Shown here one piece after another: positions 25,306 to 34,906 of a stretch of 47,676 bases of DNA. The notes below the pieces were generated by a model. It saw only the letters and a program-made list of their open reading frames with translations. It made no database searches and was not told where the DNA came from. The position numbers and the translations under genes are program-made. Location: NCBI GenBank assembly GCA_016840515.1, contig JAEOSF010000025.1, positions 1 to 47,676 of the forward strand, written 5' to 3'. How positions within the stretch are numbered: the first letter of the stretch is position 1; the number at the start of each line of letters is the position of its first letter. Source of the DNA: Candidatus Borrarchaeum yapensis. Lineage in GTDB: Archaea > Asgardarchaeota > Sifarchaeia > Borrarchaeales > Borrarchaeaceae.

Positions 25306-25857
25306 ATGGCATTAGATTTGAGTCTAATAATGTTTCTACAAGCAATTTGGTTTATTCTTCCTGCATATGCTGCGAATGGGCTTCCAGTACTCTTTGGAGG
25401 CGGACCACCAATTGATTTTGGTAAGACTCTCAATGAAAAGCGCATATTTGGAGATGGAAAAACAATTCGTGGTTTTATTGGAGGGGTTATATCTGGAACG
25501 CTTGTTGGATTAACACTCTTTTTTTTTGGTCCGATATTGAATCAGTCAATTCCTGAGAGTCAGGGCCTTATAGATCTCTCATATAGCCCCATATTAGCCC
25601 TATTAATTTCCGTAGGGGCTTTAACTGGTGACCTTGTTGGATCTTTCATCAAACGACGTTTAAATATGAAACGTGGAGCCCCTGCTCCAGTTCTTGATCA
25701 AATCACGTTTCTTGTTTTTGCCTTTTTATTCGCGTTATTAATAATTAGACCCATTCCTCTTGAATATGTTATTTTCCTTATTCCTTTGACTTTAGGGTTA
25801 CATCTTTTCACAAATTTCATAAGTTGGCTTATTGGAATCAAGAAGGTTCCTTATTGA
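25306..25857 (+). CDS. carS: CDP-archaeol synthase
   Basis: CarS activates digeranylgeranylglyceryl phosphate with CTP, the step that commits archaeal ether lipids to polar head-group addition. The 183 residues contain about five membrane helices and the family motifs ANGLPVLFGGG, RIFGDGKTIRGFIGG, GALTGDLVGSFIKRR and RGAPAPVLDQITF. Length is normal. The next gene starts 15 bp downstream, so the two are probably co-transcribed. Confidence 0.93.
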   Translation: MALDLSLIMFLQAIWFILPAYAANGLPVLFGGGPPIDFGKTLNEKRIFGDGKTIRGFIGGVISGTLVGLTLFFFGPILNQSIPESQGLIDLSYSPILALLISVGALTGDLVGSFIKRRLNMKRGAPAPVLDQITFLVFAFLFALLIIRPIPLEYVIFLIPLTLGLHLFTNFISWLIGIKKVPY

Positions 25858-25872
25858 ATTAAGGGTGAATGC

Positions 25873-26676
25873 ATGGCTACAATTGGACTGTTAGTTTCAA
25901 ATCCTAGAATTTATTATAGATTAACCAAACTTCTTAAAAATCATAATATTGGTTTTACATCTCTTACACCTGGCGAAATCTATCCTTCTGATCTGCTACT
26001 GTTAATTACAACAAAAAGCGAGGATTCTATGATCTTAGAGAATGTTGAAAAATTGTATATTTCTGCTGATACCCCTAACAACTACATCTTAGCTCGTATC
26101 ACTGCCTTTCTTCAAGGTATCAAAGGAAAATTTGAGGAAGTTGTAATTGGAGTAGATCCAGGATTTTCGTCATTTGGAATCGCAATTTTTGGAGATGGTG
26201 TGCTTATTGAAACTATTACCACTTTTAGTGTCCAAGAAACTTATCAAAAACTTGTCCAAGTCACCAAACTTTATGAAACAAACAAAAAAATCATTAAAAT
26301 AGGTTCAAGTGCATCTTTTTACCGCACACAACTGCTTTCAATTTTATCACCTTATTGTTTAGAACATCAAATTCTCATTGAAGAAGTTAACGAGGAACGA
26401 ACAAGTATTTCAAGTCTACCAACAGAAATTAACTCTAAGGAAAAGTCAAAAGATATTATTGCAGCCATACATATTGCTATGCGAGAAGGTGAACCACTTC
26501 AGGAATATGAAAGCGAAATTAAAGAAGGTGAGATTAAACTTTTGCAAGAAAAAAGTCGACAACTAACCAACGGAAAAATAACGATAAGTAGATATCTTGC
26601 ATTACAAGTTGCTGAAGGTAAATTAAGTTTGGATGATGCAATTCGTCTACATCAGAGTGAAAATTGTGCTACCTGA
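25873..26676 (+). CDS. RuvC/RNase H-fold protein conserved in archaea
   Basis: This 267-residue protein has an N-terminal Rossmann-like part (ATIGLLVSNPRIYYRLTKLL) and a RuvC-like nuclease fold. Asp95 lies in VIGVDPGFSSFGIAIFG, acidic residues Glu170/171 in LIEEVNEE, and Asp194 in KSKDIIAAIHIA. That is the Asp-Glu-Asp order of Holliday-junction resolvases, so catalysis is plausible but not established. The C-terminal 60 residues form a Glu/Lys-rich helix pair. It follows carS by 15 bp. The function is unknown; a structure-specific nuclease is the best guess. Confidence 0.65.
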   Translation: MATIGLLVSNPRIYYRLTKLLKNHNIGFTSLTPGEIYPSDLLLLITTKSEDSMILENVEKLYISADTPNNYILARITAFLQGIKGKFEEVVIGVDPGFSSFGIAIFGDGVLIETITTFSVQETYQKLVQVTKLYETNKKIIKIGSSASFYRTQLLSILSPYCLEHQILIEEVNEERTSISSLPTEINSKEKSKDIIAAIHIAMREGEPLQEYESEIKEGEIKLLQEKSRQLTNGKITISRYLALQVAEGKLSLDDAIRLHQSENCAT

Positions 26677-26766
26677 AAATCTCATATAGGGAAACTGTAA
26701 TCTTAAGTTTAATTTGAATTATTAGAACTTTGTTATACAATTTATAGCAGAAATGGTTGGAAAAGA

Positions 26767-28059
26767 GTGTCTATTCACAAAATAAGGAGTGGAGAAATGA
26801 TTATTGTTGAAGGACCTGCACGGATAGTTGTAGATGAAGGCGAATTAACGCTAATTGGGGCTCCTATAAGAAAGGGAGACGCCATTATTGTTAAGAAATC
26901 AAGACATGTTGCTGTGGAAGGGATTACAGATTCCACACTCAAAATCTCCCTAGGTGCTAGTGCTAGTGTAGATCTTCTGAACACATCAACTATTCCTCTT
27001 GAATGGAAGGAACTCGCTGAAACTCTTAACAAGCGCATTTTACCTTTTCGTGCCGTGTTTTTTGGAGACGTAGATACTGGTAAAACAACTTTCGTCACTT
27101 ACCTTGCTAATCTCTTTTATCAGTGGGGTAAAAGAACAGGGATTTTAAGCACTGATCTCGGACAAGGCTTTCCAGGGCTAATTACGCTTTACCAACTTGA
27201 GACTCCAATTATTGATATGGCTGAAATAACGCCCACAGATGCATTTTTCGTAGGTTCAACAACTCCCGACTGTTTTGAGAATAGGGTAATGATTGGAACC
27301 CAATCGATGCTTAAGAAAGCAGAACTGTTGGGAATTGAAGCACTTTTTGTGGATACAACAGGCTGGGTATATGGTTTTAAAGCAAGAGAATTAAAAAAAT
27401 CGTTAATACAACTCATTCAGCCAGATTTACTTATAGTAGTGGAGAGAGAGCGAGAATTGGAGCATCTTATAAGACCTTTTTTAAATGCAACAAAAGTCCA
27501 TCGTATGCCCGTTTCACAAAAAATACGTTACAGGGATCGAACAGATAGAAAGTTTCTAAGAGAATCTATGCTTTCGAAACAGTTGTCAGACTCGAATACT
27601 ATTACATTCCATTTTAAGGAAATTAGCTTTCTTAATTCATTTCTAAATACAGGAGAGATAGTATCAGGAACACTGAGCGAAAAAATTAGTGAACTTATTG
27701 GATATGCTCCTAAATATGTTGAATTATGTCACGATGTAATTCTTATTGCAGAAGATCCCGAAACGCCACTCTCTGAAAATATGATTGAAAATATGATTGA
27801 AAAGTTTCAAAAAGAATTCCCACATTTGCCAATCCAAATTATTAATGCAAAAATTATTGAAAATGTGCTTGTTGGCTTAATCGACTCCCAAAATACGTTT
27901 CTTGGCTATGGTGTTATAACAAACATTGACTTCTTTAAACACCTAATAACTATCTATACACCAGTTTCTAAAGAGCATATCGCTTCAATTCAATTTGGAT
28001 CCTTTAAAGTAACCCAAGACGGTCAAGAACTCTGTTGGATCCATCCATGGTCTTTTTAA
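26767..28059 (+). CDS. Polynucleotide 5'-hydroxyl kinase, Clp1/Grc3 family
   Basis: This 430-residue protein has the three-part Clp1 layout: an N-terminal beta domain (EMIIVEGPARIVV, TLIGAPIRKGDAI), a P-loop kinase domain with Walker A GDVDTGKTTF (residues 100-109) and STDLGQGFPG as Walker B-like clasp, and a C-terminal beta domain (FLGYGVITNID). Members phosphorylate RNA 5'-OH ends produced by endonucleases. In an archaeon with many tRNA introns, a role in tRNA or rRNA end healing is attractive but inferred. The start is GTG 26767. No partner genes are adjacent. Confidence 0.82.
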   Translation: MSIHKIRSGEMIIVEGPARIVVDEGELTLIGAPIRKGDAIIVKKSRHVAVEGITDSTLKISLGASASVDLLNTSTIPLEWKELAETLNKRILPFRAVFFGDVDTGKTTFVTYLANLFYQWGKRTGILSTDLGQGFPGLITLYQLETPIIDMAEITPTDAFFVGSTTPDCFENRVMIGTQSMLKKAELLGIEALFVDTTGWVYGFKARELKKSLIQLIQPDLLIVVERERELEHLIRPFLNATKVHRMPVSQKIRYRDRTDRKFLRESMLSKQLSDSNTITFHFKEISFLNSFLNTGEIVSGTLSEKISELIGYAPKYVELCHDVILIAEDPETPLSENMIENMIEKFQKEFPHLPIQIINAKIIENVLVGLIDSQNTFLGYGVITNIDFFKHLITIYTPVSKEHIASIQFGSFKVTQDGQELCWIHPWSF

Positions 28060-28170
28060 TGCTTATCTCATAGTTATTAAAACTTCTAGATTTTCAACAA
28101 AATTTTAAAGAATATTTTCAATTGCGTTGAGCTATTTACCTCAATCCTAGAAACAGTTTTTTCCCGCAGG

Positions 28171-28180
28171 ATTTAAAAAT
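28171..28180 (+). promoter_or_regulatory. TATA box of the pilus-type cluster
   Basis: ATTTAAAAAT lies about 24 bp before GTG 28195 and 38 bp before TTG 28210. This predicts transcription starting at about 28200 and a leaderless or very short-leader mRNA. Confidence 0.4.
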
Positions 28181-28194
28181 GGGATTTCATATAT

Positions 28195-29016
28195 GTGATT
28201 GGTGACTCTTTGAACGCTCTACTTCTATGGATCCGAATTATTGGTGCATTTGGACCACTTATTTACGCATCCATATCCGATTTACGTTCACGTATGGTAG
28301 AGCACGAATTGATATGGCTAATCATGATAATTATTGGGATAATTATTACATTTTTTGAAGCCATTGTGTTTCAAGATCTTCGTATTTTGTTAGACCTAGC
28401 AATTAATGTAGGTTTGTCCTTTGTTGTAGCGTTTCTATTATTCTATGCTGGTCTTTTCGGAGGTGCTGATGGAAAGGCACTTATCAGTCTTTCATTTCTT
28501 TTCCCGAGAACCCCTCCAATATTTCTTGATGGGGGATTTAGACCATTACTGCCCTTCTTTTTTCTTACAATATTTAGCAACGCATTACTTCTCACAGTAT
28601 TAATACCTTTAGTGCTAGCACTAATCAATCTTGCTGATTATTTCACTAATAAAGAATTATTTTATGGAATAGAAAATGAACCTTTATGGAAAAAAGCGCT
28701 TGTTGTGTTCATAGGTTTTCGAACGAACATTCCACCACCTCAGCACGTATATCCCTTGTTAGAACTTGTAGAAGTGAAAGGAATACTTACACCGCAATTA
28801 AAACTATTCGATAAAATTTCCACAGAATCCGAAGAAGTCGATAGTAAGAACTTACAAACGATAAAAGAGTTTTTATACGAGAATGCAGAACCCAAAATAA
28901 AGAAGTTATGGGTGAGCCCAGGTATACCTTTCATAATCCCAATAACACTTGGTCTCCTTACAGCACTTATAGTTGGTGATTTACTACTCTTAATAATAAC
29001 TTTATTGATAGTTTAA
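28195..29016 (+). CDS. Prepilin/preflagellin peptidase (A24, FlaK/EppA type)
   Basis: This membrane aspartyl protease removes class III signal peptides from pilins. Catalytic Asp residues are in ASISDLRSR and in the GGADGKALI loop (equivalent to GxGD). About six membrane helices are visible, with a cytosolic insert at about 150-235 and a final helix pair. It is first in the 28.2-38.0 kb cluster and would process the pseudopilins encoded behind it. Given the TATA position, TTG 28210 is an alternative start. Confidence 0.87.
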   Translation: MIGDSLNALLLWIRIIGAFGPLIYASISDLRSRMVEHELIWLIMIIIGIIITFFEAIVFQDLRILLDLAINVGLSFVVAFLLFYAGLFGGADGKALISLSFLFPRTPPIFLDGGFRPLLPFFFLTIFSNALLLTVLIPLVLALINLADYFTNKELFYGIENEPLWKKALVVFIGFRTNIPPPQHVYPLLELVEVKGILTPQLKLFDKISTESEEVDSKNLQTIKEFLYENAEPKIKKLWVSPGIPFIIPITLGLLTALIVGDLLLLIITLLIV

Positions 29017-29045
29017 TAAGAAAATCAGCCCTCTCTTGAGTATTA

Positions 29046-30707
29046 ATGGAGTTGAAAGCCATGGGGAGAGATCCAGTTGTAGAAGAAAAGGATATGGATA
29101 AAGCAAAGGATAAAGATCTCTCCACAGATTTTGTCCTTCCAGAAGATATGGAATTTAAAGACATTGCCGCAGAATTTTCAGGTCCAGCTTCTGATGTTGG
29201 GCCAATTGCACCGGAAACCATACCGCAACTTGAAGAAACATACCCTCTTATTCCGCCTTTTGCATATACCCTCATACAAACTGATCCTGATACAAACCAA
29301 ACACGCTATATGGTTGTCGAGGTCCCACTATCAGAAGAAGAGACTACGACGCACCAAATGATCACCGAAATTCTTACCGAAGAACTTGAACTTGATTTTA
29401 CCTTACTTAGAGACAGAGAAAAGACAAATGAATATTTAAAATCAACCATTATGAAGATAATACGCGATTACGCTATTAAACTTGATGAACGAAGTCTTGA
29501 TAAAATTGTTTATTACATTACACGAGATTATATTGGATTTGGAACACTTGAGCCACTTCTTCGCGATCATATGATAGAGGACATATCCTGCGATGGTGTA
29601 GAAGTTCCTATCTACATATGGCATCGTAAATACGATTCAATTCCAACAAATATTCTATACGAAGACGATAAAGATTTAGATAGCGTTGTTATTAAAATGG
29701 CGCAACGAGCTGGTCGCCATATATCTATTGCTAGTCCACTTCTAGATGCATCTCTTCCTGATGGCTCTCGAGTTCAATTGACACTAGGAAGAGAAGTTAC
29801 TCAAAAAGGATCAACCTTTACTATAAGAAAATTTAGAGCCGATCCACTAACAATTACTGATCTCGTCATGTTTAATACATTGAGTGTGGAAATGGCAGCA
29901 TACCTTTGGTTCTGTATCGAAAACAGACATTCGGCACTCATTGCAGGAGGTATCGCTTCTGGCAAGACCACACTTCTCAATTCGCTTTCTATGTTTATTC
30001 TCCCTGACCTTAAGATCATCTCAATAGAAGATACAGCTGAATTAAATATTCCACATGAAAATTGGATACCATCCGTTGCTAGAACAGGTTTTGGAGCTGA
30101 AAAAGCTGGACGAAAGCGTGGTCAGATCACCTTATTCGACTTACTAAAAGCCGCACTTCGTCAAAGACCGGATTACATCCTAGTAGGAGAAATCAGAGGA
30201 GAGGAAGCCTATAGTCTGTTCCAAGCTATGGCAACAGGTCATCTTGGAATGGCAACAATTCATGGTGATTCAGTAACTTCTGTTATGCATCGTTTAACCT
30301 CAGAACCTATGAATATTCCCAGAGCTCTACTTGCTTCACTAGACATTGTTGTCGTTCAAAGAAAAATTCGTTATGGCGGGAAATCTATAAGGCGTAGTAT
30401 CGCACTCCAAGAAATGATAGGATTGGATCCTGTTACACGAGAACTTTTAACGAACAGAGCATTTGTTTGGAACGCACAGGACGATTCTCACCAATACCTT
30501 GGCCGAAGTGTTATCCTTGAAAAAATTATGGATGCCATAGGTATGTCCGAAAGAGATATATGGGACGAAATCGAGAGACGCAAGATAGTACTCCGATGGA
30601 TGGTAAAAAATCGAATTAGATATTATGAAGACGTGGCAAACGTAATTCGTGAATATGTGGCAGCTCCTGAAGAAACCTATGAAAAAGCCAGGAGAGGTCT
30701 AACGTAG
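29046..30707 (+). CDS. Type II/IV secretion system ATPase (GspE/ArlI/TadA family)
   Basis: This hexameric ATPase powers pilus assembly. In the 553 residues I see an acidic, probably disordered N-terminus (1-110), an N-terminal domain, then Walker A GGIASGKTT (301-309), Asp box IISIEDTAEL (324-333), Walker B DYILVGEIRGEEA (about 376-388) and His box GHLGMATIHGD. The RKFRADPLTITDL linker is typical of the archaeal TadA/ArlI group. It lies 29 bp after the peptidase gene and 12 bp before the first F protein, so it is clearly part of one transcript. Confidence 0.92.
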   Translation: MELKAMGRDPVVEEKDMDKAKDKDLSTDFVLPEDMEFKDIAAEFSGPASDVGPIAPETIPQLEETYPLIPPFAYTLIQTDPDTNQTRYMVVEVPLSEEETTTHQMITEILTEELELDFTLLRDREKTNEYLKSTIMKIIRDYAIKLDERSLDKIVYYITRDYIGFGTLEPLLRDHMIEDISCDGVEVPIYIWHRKYDSIPTNILYEDDKDLDSVVIKMAQRAGRHISIASPLLDASLPDGSRVQLTLGREVTQKGSTFTIRKFRADPLTITDLVMFNTLSVEMAAYLWFCIENRHSALIAGGIASGKTTLLNSLSMFILPDLKIISIEDTAELNIPHENWIPSVARTGFGAEKAGRKRGQITLFDLLKAALRQRPDYILVGEIRGEEAYSLFQAMATGHLGMATIHGDSVTSVMHRLTSEPMNIPRALLASLDIVVVQRKIRYGGKSIRRSIALQEMIGLDPVTRELLTNRAFVWNAQDDSHQYLGRSVILEKIMDAIGMSERDIWDEIERRKIVLRWMVKNRIRYYEDVANVIREYVAAPEETYEKARRGLT

Positions 30708-30719
30708 GAGACGTTTAAT

Positions 30720-31622
30720 ATGAGTAAACAGTTAAAGAAAATCGCCTACCTACAATTTGGTAAATTAGTAGAACCATATTTGAACAGATTTCAAAGTCTT
30801 GGTGCAGCTTTAAAAAGAGCGAGTATTGAAACTAGCCTTCGAACTTACCTTAGCATTGCTCTTTTTTCATCATTAATTGCACTTATTGTAGGATTTATTG
30901 TACCGTTTGTGGTTTTATGGGCTTTTTTGGGTCTATTTACAATATTATGGCTGACATTTTGGCAGTCTTACGTTGTCCCTATTATATTTGCTATAGCCTC
31001 TGCGATTATCACTTTTCTAGGCTTTTACGCTTACCCTTTTCTCATGGCTTCTGGCCGTAAGAAAACACTTGATTCAATTCTACCTGCTGCTGCCAGTTAT
31101 ATGGCAGCAATGGCAAGTGCAGGAGTTCCCCCAGATAAAATATTTCTCTCTCTCTCTTCAAGTGATGTAGAAATGGCTCTATCTGAAGAGGCGAGAACAA
31201 TTGCGCGTGATTTAGAGATCTTTGGATACGATATTCTTAAAACGCTACAAGAAGCTTCTAAACGCTCACCTTCCCGAAAATTTGCGACGTTTTTGGAAGG
31301 CATGATCGCCACGATTACATCTGGAGGCGACCTGAATAGATATCTTGCAACTGAGACAAAGACTTTAATGCGTGACAAAGAAGTTGAAACAAGAGAGTAT
31401 ATTGAGTCATTGGGAATTTTTGCTGAGTTGTACTTGACGGCAGCGGTTGTTGGACCATTGTTCTTTGTGATTATGTTCAGTATTCTGGGCGCCCTTGGTG
31501 GCGGCGCAGGCGGCTTTGGACTCCCACCAACTGTTTTGTTGTCTTTGTTGGTGTATGTATTAATCCCCGTCTTTGAAGCTTTCTTTATTATTTTAATAGA
31601 TTCTACACAACCAGCTGAATGA
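30720..31622 (+). CDS. Type II secretion F-domain membrane protein (TadB/ArlJ-like), first copy
   Basis: This platform protein of the pilus machine has 300 residues. It has two or three membrane helices at about 42-110, a T2SF cytosolic domain (LDSILPAAASYMAAMASAGV, then LEIFGYDILKTLQEASKRSP and FATFLEGMIATITSGGDLN), and C-terminal helices with a Gly-rich linker (GALGGGAGGFGLPP). Archaellum FlaJ usually joins two such domains in one chain; here the second domain is encoded by the next gene, as in Tad systems with TadB and TadC. The spacing is 18 bp. Confidence 0.85.
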   Translation: MSKQLKKIAYLQFGKLVEPYLNRFQSLGAALKRASIETSLRTYLSIALFSSLIALIVGFIVPFVVLWAFLGLFTILWLTFWQSYVVPIIFAIASAIITFLGFYAYPFLMASGRKKTLDSILPAAASYMAAMASAGVPPDKIFLSLSSSDVEMALSEEARTIARDLEIFGYDILKTLQEASKRSPSRKFATFLEGMIATITSGGDLNRYLATETKTLMRDKEVETREYIESLGIFAELYLTAAVVGPLFFVIMFSILGALGGGAGGFGLPPTVLLSLLVYVLIPVFEAFFIILIDSTQPAE

Positions 31623-31640
31623 AATAGGAGTGAATGAAGA

Positions 31641-32519
31641 ATGCCAAAAGTTTCACAAGAACGAATAAAGTACTTATGGACAATTTCATCTATTGTAGGA
31701 ATTTTAATAATTGCTGTAGGTATCGTTTTGCCGCTATTAGGTCTTTATATTCAGGCAATACTATTGTTTACTGCTATAATGACCCCAACAGACTTCTTCA
31801 TCCTGGGTTTGCTAGTTATTATCACTCCTCCAGCATCAGCTTATTTCGTAGATCAAAGATGGAGGAATGGAATCGATAATAATCTTCCACAATTACTAAG
31901 AGATATTTCAGATGCTCAAAGAACTGGATTATCTTTGCCCAGAGCTATCTTAGAGTCTTCTAAAAGAGAATATGGTCCCTTGACTACTGAATTAAAAAAG
32001 ATGGCCGCGAAGATTTCGTGGGGAGTTTCCTTTAGAGAAGCGATGCAAGCTTTATCTGAGACCGCGGATACACCCCTAGTTCGAAGGGCATCTGTTCTAA
32101 TTCTAGAAGCGGAGCGATTTGGAGGCGCTGCTGAGGATGTATTCGAATCAGCACACACCCATGTCGTTGAGTTATTAACGATTCGTAGGGAACGCGCAGG
32201 GCAGATCAGACCTTACATCTTCATCATATACGCTGCTTTCTTAGTTTTCTTATTCGTTTGTATCGTTTTAATTACTACCTTTTTCGGTCCGATGGCTACT
32301 CAAGCAGGTGCAGGTATGTTTGCTCTAGCCATTGATATAGACTACATGAATACTCTTTTCTTACATATGTTAGTTGTAGAGGGATTTTTCGGTGGTCTTG
32401 TGGCTGGAAAAATGGGTGAAGCAGAATTACGCGCTGGATTAAAGCATAGCGTATTGTTGGTTGCTTTAGGGTGGATAATCTTCCGTGCGGTAATAATACT
32501 GGGCATTAGCCTCGCTTAA
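31641..32519 (+). CDS. Type II secretion F-domain membrane protein (TadC/ArlJ-like), second copy
   Basis: This 292-residue protein has two membrane helices near 12-65, a T2SF domain (NNLPQLLRDISDAQRTGLSL, VSFREAMQALSETADTPLVR, EAERFGGAAEDVF) and a C-terminal group of three membrane helices. It is a sequence-divergent partner of the preceding F protein, not a recent duplicate. A heteromeric inner-membrane platform built from both is the simple reading. It follows by 18 bp with its own ribosome-binding site. Confidence 0.85.
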   Translation: MPKVSQERIKYLWTISSIVGILIIAVGIVLPLLGLYIQAILLFTAIMTPTDFFILGLLVIITPPASAYFVDQRWRNGIDNNLPQLLRDISDAQRTGLSLPRAILESSKREYGPLTTELKKMAAKISWGVSFREAMQALSETADTPLVRRASVLILEAERFGGAAEDVFESAHTHVVELLTIRRERAGQIRPYIFIIYAAFLVFLFVCIVLITTFFGPMATQAGAGMFALAIDIDYMNTLFLHMLVVEGFFGGLVAGKMGEAELRAGLKHSVLLVALGWIIFRAVIILGISLA

Positions 32520-32546
32520 ACATTCTTACTTGGAGGCAACATTTGA

Positions 32547-33161
32547 ATGACTAAAATCGGCGAAGAGTTGCAAAGCCTTAACGAAAAGATGGAAGAAATA
32601 AGTCAGAAAATGCAGAAAATTGGTTTCCTCATTGTTCAGTTAATTAACCGTCTTCCAGAAGAAGAAGAAAAAGTTACAAATAGTACAGAAGCAACAGATA
32701 TTACTTCGCTCGAATCATTAGTTACTCAAACTTTGACAAAAGCACTTGAAGGACAACTTCCAAGAATAATAAAAAACGAATTACGTTCTCAAATTGAAGG
32801 AAATGAAAAAATTAATGCAATTTATGATGAAATCAAGAGATCTCCTCGAATGGATTCATCAATTATTGATGAACTTAAAGAGAAAGTCTTTCCCCTCTTG
32901 ACAGAAATGAAAACAGGTGATAGTGAAAATATCCAGAAAATAGAACAATACATGCTTAGCATCCGAAATGAACTCGAAAAACTAACTAGCGGAAAAATTA
33001 AAGAAGCTGAAGAAGTTATGAATCGATCTACAGCTTTATTGGAAAAAGGATTGGCTCTCGTAGAGCTTGAATCTTTACTTAGAGAAATCAAGAGTTACCT
33101 TGAGGAACTTGTAATGGGTAACAAAGTGATCAAAGATTTAGATATCAATTCAAAGTTATAA
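32547..33161 (+). CDS. Coiled-coil protein of the pilus cluster
   Basis: This 204-residue protein is soluble, charged and nearly all helical. Heptad-like runs appear at residues 1-35 (LQSLNEKMEEISQKMQK) and 100-195 (ENIQKIEQYMLSIRNELEKL). There is no signal peptide or membrane segment. I recognise no family. Its place between the F-domain genes and the pseudopilins suggests a cytosolic linker or regulator, perhaps a functional analogue of the coiled-coil FlaC/FlaD/FlaE archaellum proteins; that is inference. Confidence 0.65.
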   Translation: MTKIGEELQSLNEKMEEISQKMQKIGFLIVQLINRLPEEEEKVTNSTEATDITSLESLVTQTLTKALEGQLPRIIKNELRSQIEGNEKINAIYDEIKRSPRMDSSIIDELKEKVFPLLTEMKTGDSENIQKIEQYMLSIRNELEKLTSGKIKEAEEVMNRSTALLEKGLALVELESLLREIKSYLEELVMGNKVIKDLDINSKL

Positions 33162-33173
33162 TTCGGAGGAACG

Positions 33174-34421
33174 GTGTTATTGGGTTTAAGTCGATTTAAA
33201 TCTGTCATATGGAGATTTTTCAAAGATAGAGTAGGACAGATGCAAGCTGTTGATTTTGCTATCGCTCTATCAATTTTCCTCATTGCTTTTTCTCAGGTAT
33301 TGGGAATGGCAATAAATTCTACAACTGCTATCACTGAACAAACAACTCAAGACCACGTTTATATTGCAGGCAGCACTCTCTCAAATTATATATTAGCCAA
33401 TGATGGTGGATTCGATTGGGATGATACAAGTAGTAGTAATTTAGAGAATGCAAATGGATATGCATTAGGCTTAGCGAATCCTAGCTCAAATTCTCCAGGC
33501 TATGCCCTTCACCCCAATGCATTGGCTCGATTAGATTCAGAATCCTTATATTATCTTCCAATTATCGATGAAACACAATATGGGATACAAGATCCCTATT
33601 ATGATTCTTCACATCATATTTTTATTTCTCCTACTGACTTTAATGCACAAAATGCATCTAACATTCCATACGGTGAAAGATTTTACTTTGGACTTCATTC
33701 ACTTGTAATGCTTAACATCTATAATGAAACAGTCGGTAATCAATTACAGGTTCGACTAAATGTGACTGATAATGGCGAACTAATTGATGATACAGATTCT
33801 GATTTTGATCTAGATCTCTATGTTGTAGCACCAGACGGATCTACTGATCATTATAATCTTGATAATGATGGCGATCCGACTACAATTGTTAATGATTTAA
33901 GTGCACCAGGAGCAGAGGGACGTTACACAATCGTTGGTATGGCACAATCAGAAGCAGGAAATTGGGATTATAGAGTCTTATTCTACGATAACAATCCTAC
34001 AGATTATATAATCAATGTAAATGCAACTTTGCTACAAACTACTTCGCAAGAAGCACAATTACACTCCTGGGAAAGCGGAAACACTGCCCCTATTAGCACA
34101 AAAACCTGCAATATCATCATTGGAGAGAATGATACGATCCTCTCTAGGTCAATATCAGGCAATTTTGCAAATCTCGGGTCAATACCTTCCGTAGATCCAA
34201 TCATTGTTATTTTAAATGTTGAAGATGGAGATGGCAATCGCGGAGTAAACTTTATTGCGCTTCCACTTCTGTTCGATGGCGACTTGCGACCCACAGATCA
34301 AATTCGTCCAATTTACGGTGTTTCTCCTACAGAAAGCGCCGTTTATACTGAGTATATCCATAAATATATTTCTGTAAGAGGGATGGTTTTCGAAGCCACA
34401 GTATGCTATTGGAGGCGTTAA
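33174..34421 (+). CDS. Large pseudopilin-like protein with a beta-sandwich (PPC-like) domain
   Basis: This 415-residue surface protein has a basic N-terminus, a DRVGQMQ junction resembling a class III signal site (Gly|Gln), and a single hydrophobic helix (VDFAIALSIFLIAFSQVLG). The extracellular region has Asn-Ser/Thr sequons and an acidic domain around 200-285 (DFDLDLYVVAPDGSTDHYNL, RYTIVGMAQSEAGNWDYRVL) like bacterial pre-peptidase C-terminal domains, which often bind calcium. Two cysteines occur (TKTCNI, ATVCYWRR). It is the largest exported protein of the cluster and may be a tip or adhesin subunit. The GTG start has GGAGG nearby. Confidence 0.7.
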   Translation: MLLGLSRFKSVIWRFFKDRVGQMQAVDFAIALSIFLIAFSQVLGMAINSTTAITEQTTQDHVYIAGSTLSNYILANDGGFDWDDTSSSNLENANGYALGLANPSSNSPGYALHPNALARLDSESLYYLPIIDETQYGIQDPYYDSSHHIFISPTDFNAQNASNIPYGERFYFGLHSLVMLNIYNETVGNQLQVRLNVTDNGELIDDTDSDFDLDLYVVAPDGSTDHYNLDNDGDPTTIVNDLSAPGAEGRYTIVGMAQSEAGNWDYRVLFYDNNPTDYIINVNATLLQTTSQEAQLHSWESGNTAPISTKTCNIIIGENDTILSRSISGNFANLGSIPSVDPIIVILNVEDGDGNRGVNFIALPLLFDGDLRPTDQIRPIYGVSPTESAVYTEYIHKYISVRGMVFEATVCYWRR

Positions 34422-34438
34422 TGAGAGGGTAAGAAAGA

Positions 34439-34900
34439 ATGAGAATAAAATTTCTAATTCGCGGAAAGAAGGGTCAGATTCATACTCTTGAGGCAATAGT
34501 ATCTGTTGTAATTATGATCATTTTTGCATTCTCAGTTTTTCAGTTCTATTCTGTTCAAGCCTATGAGTCGCAATCAGTAGAGGATCTTAAGGAGCGAGGA
34601 AGAAGCGCTTTAACCGCTTTGGATGATTCAGGAAAGTTAAAGGATTGGGTTGCCTTTGATGATGGAGATGATGATGATAATCTTAAAGCAGCATTACAAG
34701 AGATGCTACCCTCTGACACAGGATTTAACCTAGCTGTGTTTAGAGATAGTTTGGATGGTACACTTGAAGATTCTGTAAACCATGGAGAATCACCGCCTCC
34801 TGATAAATCGGTTGCCATTGTAAATTATGTAGTACGTATAGGTGATACCAGCGATATTGATGATTTAAGATACATAAAATTTCAGCTTTGGTATATTTGA
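34439..34900 (+). CDS. Pseudopilin-like protein with KKGQ signal
   Basis: This 153-residue protein starts MRIKFLIRGKKGQIHTLEAI and then has one hydrophobic helix to about residue 37. The KKG|Q junction is a class III prepilin cleavage motif, and a Glu sits at position +6 of the predicted mature protein. The soluble part is acidic (DDGDDDDN) and ends in a beta strand region YIKFQLWYI. It is a minor pilin candidate for the ATPase/F-protein machine encoded upstream. The next gene begins 6 bp after its stop. Confidence 0.68.
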   Translation: MRIKFLIRGKKGQIHTLEAIVSVVIMIIFAFSVFQFYSVQAYESQSVEDLKERGRSALTALDDSGKLKDWVAFDDGDDDDNLKAALQEMLPSDTGFNLAVFRDSLDGTLEDSVNHGESPPPDKSVAIVNYVVRIGDTSDIDDLRYIKFQLWYI

Positions 34901-34906
34901 GGAATA

